DNA of 64,000 nucleotides from Rhodococcus sp. Leaf278. Lineage in GTDB: Bacteria > Actinomycetota > Actinomycetes > Mycobacteriales > Mycobacteriaceae. Under the pieces are notes generated by a model. That model made no database searches. It was not told where the DNA came from and was given only the letters and a program-made list of their open reading frames with translations. Each line of letters starts with the position of its first letter. The stretch's first letter is position 1. A program made the position numbers and the translations under genes. Positions 59,670 to 64,000 of the stretch are shown here, one piece after another. The stretch covers positions 214,631-278,630 of the forward strand of contig NZ_LMRR01000041.1 in NCBI RefSeq assembly GCF_001426085.1, given 5' to 3'.

Positions 59670-61097
59670 ATGAGCATCCGCGACCAAGCTCGAATCAACG
59701 GATGGCGGCACTACGCACTATCCGGATTAATTACCCTCGGCGCGACCGTCGCAGCGTTCGCGATGCTGACGCCCGATAGCCTGAACTACCCGCTGGCGCT
59801 GATCTACCTACTCGCGATGATCGCATTCGCCAACCTTCGGTTCGAGATCGTCATGTCGACCATCGTCCTCGCGGCGATGTGGACAGGCTTCCAGCTCCCG
59901 GTGGCTGGAATCAACACGCGCCTCGACACGCTGCTGATGCCGGCGGGGATACTTTCGGCACTGCTGAACGGGTACACCCCGCAGATCAAGAGCGCACTTC
60001 GAGAGCACGTCGTTCTGTTGCTCATCGCATTCATCGGCCTCAACGCGGTGAGTAGCGTCTTGTTCGCTGCCGATCCGGGCCAGAGTTTGCGGATCGCTAT
60101 TTGGTACGCGTCGAACCTCGTGATCTTGTTGCTCGCTCTGGCCTGCTGGGCGAACAGTCGACAGCGGCTGTACCGCCTGCTGTTCATCGGCGCTGTCGTC
60201 AACGTCTTCGCGGGCCTGTTCGGCTGGTTCAACATCTCGTCCGGCGGAACGTGGGGCGGTTACACAGACGGCATCTACGGTGCGCGCACCAGCGGCATTG
60301 CGTTCGAAGCGAACATCCTCGCGGGCATCTGCGCCCTATGGCTACTGATCGCAATCACCTCCCATAAAAAGATGCATTGGTTCGTATGGGTGACGATCCT
60401 CGTGGGCGCGGGCGTCACCATCATGACCAACACCCGCGCCGCTGTGATCGCAGTCGTCGTCGGGGTTCTGCTGTACTTCGCGTTCCGAGGCCGCAAGACA
60501 CTACGGGTCGTCCCAGTGGTTGTCGCGGTGGGAATCGGTGCATACGCAGTGAAGCTGTTCGACCCCGAGACGTACGAACAGATCGTCGGGAAGCTGGCGA
60601 ACGTCCAGTTCAACAACGACACTGCCGTCTACCGCTACAACGTATGGGACATCGCATCGAGCGAACCGCAGGGCTGGTCGCTCCTGTTCGGAATGGGCAC
60701 CAACTCGTACGGACAGCGCCACCTCGACCCAACCGACCTCACCAACACCAAGGCCGCGTACATCGGCAATCTGCCGTTACAGACGTACTACGACGTCGGC
60801 ATCGTCGGAGTGGCCATCCTCGCTGTCGCAGTGTTCCTGGTGTGGAGGCGAGGCACCCGCCACTCGCGTCAACGACGCCTCGCCATCCTTACCGGATTCC
60901 TGATCATCTCGACCGCGTGCAGCCCGTTCTTCTTCGCCTACTTCTGGCTGATGATCGCGCTCAGCCTGGCGAAGGATTCGCCTCTAGCTGACAGCCCCCT
61001 TGAAGTACAGGCAGCCCGACGAGTTCCCGATGCCGACCGCACGGGTCCCCGGAGCGGAGAACGCACCAGCAGTGGAGTCGGCCACGTACGTCGGTGA
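59670..61097 (+). CDS. O-antigen ligase / Wzy-type polymerase family membrane protein
   Basis: A 475-aa protein with about 10-12 helices and the Wzy_C/O-antigen-ligase layout: a long extracytoplasmic loop before the last helices (KLANVQFNNDTAVYRYNVWDIA, then WSLLFGMGTNSYGQRH). The catalytic region has Arg/His in RTSGIAFEANILAG and VTIMTNTRAAVIAVVVG. The last 45 residues are polar. It probably ligates or polymerises an exported polysaccharide, in context with the Wzz-BY-kinase and rmlC. Confidence 0.8.
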   Translation: MSIRDQARINGWRHYALSGLITLGATVAAFAMLTPDSLNYPLALIYLLAMIAFANLRFEIVMSTIVLAAMWTGFQLPVAGINTRLDTLLMPAGILSALLNGYTPQIKSALREHVVLLLIAFIGLNAVSSVLFAADPGQSLRIAIWYASNLVILLLALACWANSRQRLYRLLFIGAVVNVFAGLFGWFNISSGGTWGGYTDGIYGARTSGIAFEANILAGICALWLLIAITSHKKMHWFVWVTILVGAGVTIMTNTRAAVIAVVVGVLLYFAFRGRKTLRVVPVVVAVGIGAYAVKLFDPETYEQIVGKLANVQFNNDTAVYRYNVWDIASSEPQGWSLLFGMGTNSYGQRHLDPTDLTNTKAAYIGNLPLQTYYDVGIVGVAILAVAVFLVWRRGTRHSRQRRLAILTGFLIISTACSPFFFAYFWLMIALSLAKDSPLADSPLEVQAARRVPDADRTGPRSGERTSSGVGHVRR

Positions 61098-61235
61098 CAC
61101 CTCCGTGAATGCTCGGCGCGAACCGGAGCTGAGTACCGGCGAGCAATTCCTCGGTGAGGATGCGGCCCGTCTTTCCTACTGGAATCGGGTCGATCGCGAC
61201 TCCTGCGAACATCGAGGCAGGGTGGTTGGTTGCCA

Positions 61236-61490
61236 TTACCTGCACTCCCCCCCCGACGAACTTGACCGCCGAGCTGCGGGGAGGCGCACTAACCCACCCA
61301 CGGCGTCGGACGCACCACGTGTGTGATCAATTCGGGGGGCGGCGATGCCCGCGCGGTCGAGCACAGCTTGCACCGCAGCATCGAGCGCTGCCTTCTCGAT
61401 GCCCGAAACGGGCGCATAACGTGTGTCGAGTGTCCCTCGGAGGAGCTCATGCCGCATGAAATCCTCTGTAGCAGAATATCTTTCACGCAT
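61236..61490 (-). CDS. Possible small hypothetical protein
   Basis: An 84-aa reading from ATG 61490 contains a coherent helical piece (RGTLDTRYAPVSGIEKAALD, then AVQAVLDRAGIAAPRI). No clear ribosome-binding site is present and the C-terminal 25 residues look less coding. It is one of several short readings in the poorly coding stretch 61098-61740. Low certainty. Confidence 0.3.
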   Translation of the reverse strand: MRERYSATEDFMRHELLRGTLDTRYAPVSGIEKAALDAAVQAVLDRAGIAAPRIDHTRGASDAVGGLVRLPAARRSSSSGGECR

Positions 61491-61545
61491 AGAAGCCGTG
61501 TAGCTTCGGGTTCCCAGACAGCAAGCCACAACCCTGGAGTTACAC

Positions 61546-61671
61546 ATGGCCAAGAAGAAGATCGACCCCAGCATGAGCGACAGGCTCACTGCAGCTATTC
61601 AGCTACTGGCCGTAGTCGTCTCGGTAGCACAGCTTCCCAACGTCTCGACGCCACTACTACTGGGGCGATGA
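61546..61671 (+). CDS. Possible 41-aa peptide gene
   Basis: ATG 61546 follows GGAG at good spacing. It encodes MAKKKIDPSMSDRLTAAIQL and a hydrophobic stretch LLAVVVSVAQLP. The stop TGA overlaps an ATG at 61668 that opens a further 22-aa reading into the terminator. The basic start and single helix look like a real micro-protein, but nothing is known to support it. Confidence 0.35.
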   Translation: MAKKKIDPSMSDRLTAAIQLLAVVVSVAQLPNVSTPLLLGR

Positions 61672-61704
61672 CCCTCGCGGGGATTGTCATCGGCGCAAGC
61701 GGAA

Positions 61705-61749
61705 GGCCGAAGCCCAACTCCCTACGTTCGGAGTGAGTGGGCTTCGGCC
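61705..61749. terminator. Bidirectional hairpin terminator
   Basis: GGCCGAAGCCCA (61705-61716) pairs perfectly with TGGGCTTCGGCC (61738-61749). An inner ACTCC/GGAGT stem lies between them. It sits just past the minus-strand Wzz-BY-kinase stop and after the short plus-strand readings, so it can end transcription from both sides. Confidence 0.75.
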
Positions 61750-61758
61750 GTCTAACAA

Positions 61759-63381
61759 CTACTTCCGCAGTCGGGGGTTCTCCAAGCCGTTTCTGGGCGG
61801 AGTCTCCGAACGACGGGGTCGAGCGTAAGACTCGGTTTCCTGGGGTGCCTCGGCGGTACGCGGCCCTGCAGCAGGCGATGCAGACGCAGACCGAGGGGAA
61901 GGCTGCGGCGACGGCGGCGCATGCACCGGTGCGGGAGTGGGTGGGGCCACGGGCGACAACGAGGCCGCGGGTGCCTGAGGTGCCGGCGCAGGCACCGGCG
62001 GTGTCACCTGCTTGGGCAGGTTGGTATCGGCGGCGTAGTTGTACGAGTAGCTGTACATGTCACCCTTCTTCGAGGGCGTCAATGCCAGCACCACACCCAG
62101 AACGTGCGCGCCGATCGTGTCCAGATTGCCGATGGACCTGGACAGTTCGTTGCTCTTCGTATGTCCGTAGCGGGTCACCAGAAGGGCGCCGTCTGCGTGG
62201 GTGGTCAGCACGGCCGAGTCGGTCACCGGCAACAGTGGAGCTCCGTCGACGATCACGTAGTCGAACTTCGAGCGCAGTTCCACCAGCATGGCTCGAGAGG
62301 CTTCCGAACCCAGCAGCTCGGACGGGTTCGGCGGAATCGGGCCGGACGCCATGGCTTGCAGACCTTCGTACTTGGTCGGCTGCAATACCTCGTCGACCTT
62401 CGCCTGTCCGGCAAGCACGGTGCTAACACCCACCGAACCGATAAGGCCCATGTACTTCGAGATGCGCGGACGCCGCAGATCGCCTTCGACGAGAACGACG
62501 TGGTGGCCGGCTTCGGCGAGCGAGATCGCGAGATTCAGCGCAGTGGTCGTCTTTCCCTCACTCGGAATCGCACTGGTGACGACGATGACGCGCGGTGGAT
62601 GATCGACTTCGAGGAATTGCAGGTTGGTGCGGAGCTCACGGAATGCCTCGGCGCTGGCCGACTGCGTGAGGTCCTGGAAGTCGACAGCCGGATGCACCTT
62701 ACGTTCCTTGTCGAACGGAATCGTGCCGACGAGCGCCTTACCGGAGATCGCTTCGATCTCCCGACGACCCTTGATGGTGTTGTCGAGGCGGTCGCGCAGA
62801 ACCGCTAGCGCGATTCCTAGCAGCAGGCCCACGGCCGCACCCAGTGCGAGATTGCGCGTGGTCTTCGGACTGACCGGAGTGGACGACGCCTCGGCCTGCT
62901 GGAAGGTTTTGACACCTGCTGCGGGGTCCCCGCCATTGGCCGGTGTCTCCAGTTCCCGGACCTGCTCGGTCAGTTCGGTGGCCAAAGCATTGGCGATGTC
63001 ACGAGCCCGTTCAGGCGACGGATCTGTCACCGTCAAATTGAACAGAACGGTGTCGGGAGTCGATGATGCCGTCACCTTCGACGCTAATTGAGACGAGCTC
63101 ATTCCCCCGAGTGGCAGGACATTCAAGACACGAGCCGCCAGGGCCTCGCTGGTTGCCAACTCCGAGTACGAAGCCACGAGCTGCTGTGAGGTCAGGTTGC
63201 CCTGGTAAGTCTCACTCACCGATGCACCACCAGAGGTGGAAACGAACATCCTTGCGCTCGACTCGTAGAGCGGAGTCGTCAACAAAGACGCGCCCAGGGC
63301 TCCCAAAATCGCAACGATCACGGTGACGGCGATGATGATCCACCTCGCCTTCAGGATTCGCAGATAATCCTGTATCTCCAT
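61759..63381 (-). CDS. Wzz domain fused to bacterial tyrosine kinase (BY-kinase)
   Basis: A 540-aa protein. Residues 1-215 are a Wzz-type co-polymerase with two helices and the extracytoplasmic SARMFVSTSG and ASSTPVSPKTTRN regions. Residues about 235-435 are the CpsD/CapB-like kinase: Walker A SAIPSEGKTTT (Lys277), Walker A' VVLVEGDLRRP and Walker B FDYVIVDGAPLL. A Tyr cluster (MYSYSYNYAAD, about 439-450) is the likely autophosphorylation site. A Pro/Ala-rich tail of about 85 residues follows. It controls length and export of capsule- or EPS-type polysaccharide. A clear AAGGAG precedes the ATG. Confidence 0.9.
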   Translation of the reverse strand: MEIQDYLRILKARWIIIAVTVIVAILGALGASLLTTPLYESSARMFVSTSGGASVSETYQGNLTSQQLVASYSELATSEALAARVLNVLPLGGMSSSQLASKVTASSTPDTVLFNLTVTDPSPERARDIANALATELTEQVRELETPANGGDPAAGVKTFQQAEASSTPVSPKTTRNLALGAAVGLLLGIALAVLRDRLDNTIKGRREIEAISGKALVGTIPFDKERKVHPAVDFQDLTQSASAEAFRELRTNLQFLEVDHPPRVIVVTSAIPSEGKTTTALNLAISLAEAGHHVVLVEGDLRRPRISKYMGLIGSVGVSTVLAGQAKVDEVLQPTKYEGLQAMASGPIPPNPSELLGSEASRAMLVELRSKFDYVIVDGAPLLPVTDSAVLTTHADGALLVTRYGHTKSNELSRSIGNLDTIGAHVLGVVLALTPSKKGDMYSYSYNYAADTNLPKQVTPPVPAPAPQAPAASLSPVAPPTPAPVHAPPSPQPSPRSASASPAAGPRTAEAPQETESYARPRRSETPPRNGLENPRLRK

Positions 63382-63721
63382 GCTTCGTGCTCCTTGTTCG
63401 TTTCGTATCAGTCGTAGCGTCTCACCGCGTGGCTCAATCGTTACATAGCTGGATGCTTTCCGTGCACTGGATGAGCCCAGGCCTAACGCGATTCAATTCA
63501 TTCGTTCGATATACGGGCTCAATTAAGTCAATTGCCGGTTGTGATGTGTCACCAATGCGACCGAGCCCAATTCATGAGCGGGAGCTCCGCCGTTAGGCAT
63601 GGTTTTTCCACTATGGACACGCTCACATATGAAGCGACGATAAACAAAGACCAGTCGCCCACGTCACCTCTGGTAATAACTGACACCCGCTGATCCCGAG
63701 CTGCTGTCAGCTATGGACAAA
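63382..63721. other. Intergenic region, 340 bp
   Basis: It lies between the Wzz-BY-kinase start and the 3' end of rmlC. AT-rich patches (for example around 63490-63535) may contain the kinase promoter. No gene, repeat or convincing terminator was recognised. Confidence 0.4.
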
Positions 63722-64000
63722 CTACTGAAGTAATGGGAGGTTGTCTGCTGCGTAGGCCTCGGCGAGGGTGGGGGCTGCTGTGTCCTTGTCGGAGAGCTCG
63801 TAGGTCAGAGGCGATCCGTCGCGTCCGGTGGTGGGCCAGTCGATGCCCAGGGCGGGGTCGAGGGGGTTGATGTCGCGGTCCAGTGCCGGGGTGTATTCCA
63901 GCGAGCACAGGTACATGACGGTGGAGTTGTCTTCCAGCGACAGGATGGCGTGGCCGAGTCCTTCGGAGAGGAACACTGCTTTGCGGTCGATGTCATCGAT
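63722..64000 (-). CDS. rmlC: dTDP-4-dehydrorhamnose 3,5-epimerase, C-terminal part
   Basis: The frame runs from the window edge to a TGA at 63722-63724 and gives the last 92 residues of RmlC. The conserved end is visible: RKAVFLSEGLGHAILSLED, VMYLCSLEYTPALDRDINPLDPALGIDWP and a C-terminal APTLAEA. RmlC epimerises dTDP-4-keto-6-deoxyglucose in dTDP-L-rhamnose synthesis, needed for arabinogalactan linkers and surface polysaccharides. The N-terminus, with the catalytic His/Asp, is outside the window. Confidence 0.88.
   Translation of the reverse strand: MDDIDRKAVFLSEGLGHAILSLEDNSTVMYLCSLEYTPALDRDINPLDPALGIDWPTTGRDGSPLTYELSDKDTAAPTLAEAYAADNLPLLQ

Noticed and set aside
1..64000. Search by eye for tRNA or rRNA genes, CRISPR arrays, insertion sequences and prophage genes
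   Set aside because: No cloverleaf-like sequence, regular spacer array, transposase motif or phage structural gene was recognised.

Overview
The window looks like chromosome from a mycolate-containing actinomycete, most plausibly Rhodococcus/Rhodococcoides or a close nocardial relative. The evidence is high GC with frequent GTG/TTG starts, a mycolic-acid-type cyclopropane synthase, an LppA-type lipoprotein, a DUF1023 alpha/beta hydrolase with a WXG-like partner, an IdeR-like iron box, and Wzz/BY-kinase and dTDP-rhamnose genes. I saw no rRNA, tRNA, CRISPR array, insertion sequence or prophage. Functions come from reading motifs by eye; no database search was run.

Layout. 0-5.7 kb: membrane protein fragment, isochorismatase-like hydrolase, DIP1984-family protein, a MarR regulator divergent from a frameshifted EamA exporter, a GT87 mannosyltransferase-like protein and two tiny divergent membrane proteins. 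5.7-10.1 kb: paired palindromes, then a GntR/FCD regulator with MFS transporter, a signal-less NMT1/THI5-like protein and an ornithine-cyclodeaminase-like enzyme. 10.2-15.4 kb: PAS-GGDEF protein, MFS-ArsR-CopC run, TetR regulator and an AurF-like diiron oxygenase. 15.5-23.7 kb: a CIRCE-like element, a Phd/PIN toxin-antitoxin pair, a second PAS-GGDEF protein, a methyltransferase, a VOC protein with a damaged-looking 5' end, a GNAT and several orphans.

23.7-28.4 kb: an iron-siderophore binding lipoprotein and, divergent across an IdeR-like box, a Tat lipoprotein intradiol dioxygenase followed by tatA-tatC-tatB. This is a compact export unit with its own apparent cargo. 28.6-38.4 kb, mostly secreted or envelope proteins: a 1447-aa M4 metalloprotease with Ig-like and beta-propeller regions, LppA lipoprotein, DUF1023 hydrolase, WXG-like protein, a Wzz-only protein, a chymotrypsin-like protease and a RES/Xre toxin-antitoxin pair.

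38.5-46.5 kb: a catabolic block (fumarylacetoacetase-fold hydrolase, PucR regulator, acyl-CoA ligase, thiolase, alpha/beta hydrolase, SnoaL-like protein) bounded on both sides by diverged copies of one small membrane-protein gene, each followed by the 3' end of a cyclopropane synthase. 46.5-57.2 kb: a cyclopropane synthase gene overlapping the stop of a 3285-aa trimodular NRPS (C-A-T-C-A-T-C-A-T-TE). 57.4-64 kb: polysaccharide-related genes: DUF4012 protein, O-antigen ligase/polymerase-like protein, Wzz-BY-kinase and the 3' part of rmlC.

The most interesting units are the dioxygenase/Tat/iron locus, the NRPS-cyclopropane synthase pair, the signal-less NMT1-like cluster and the duplicated borders of the catabolic block.
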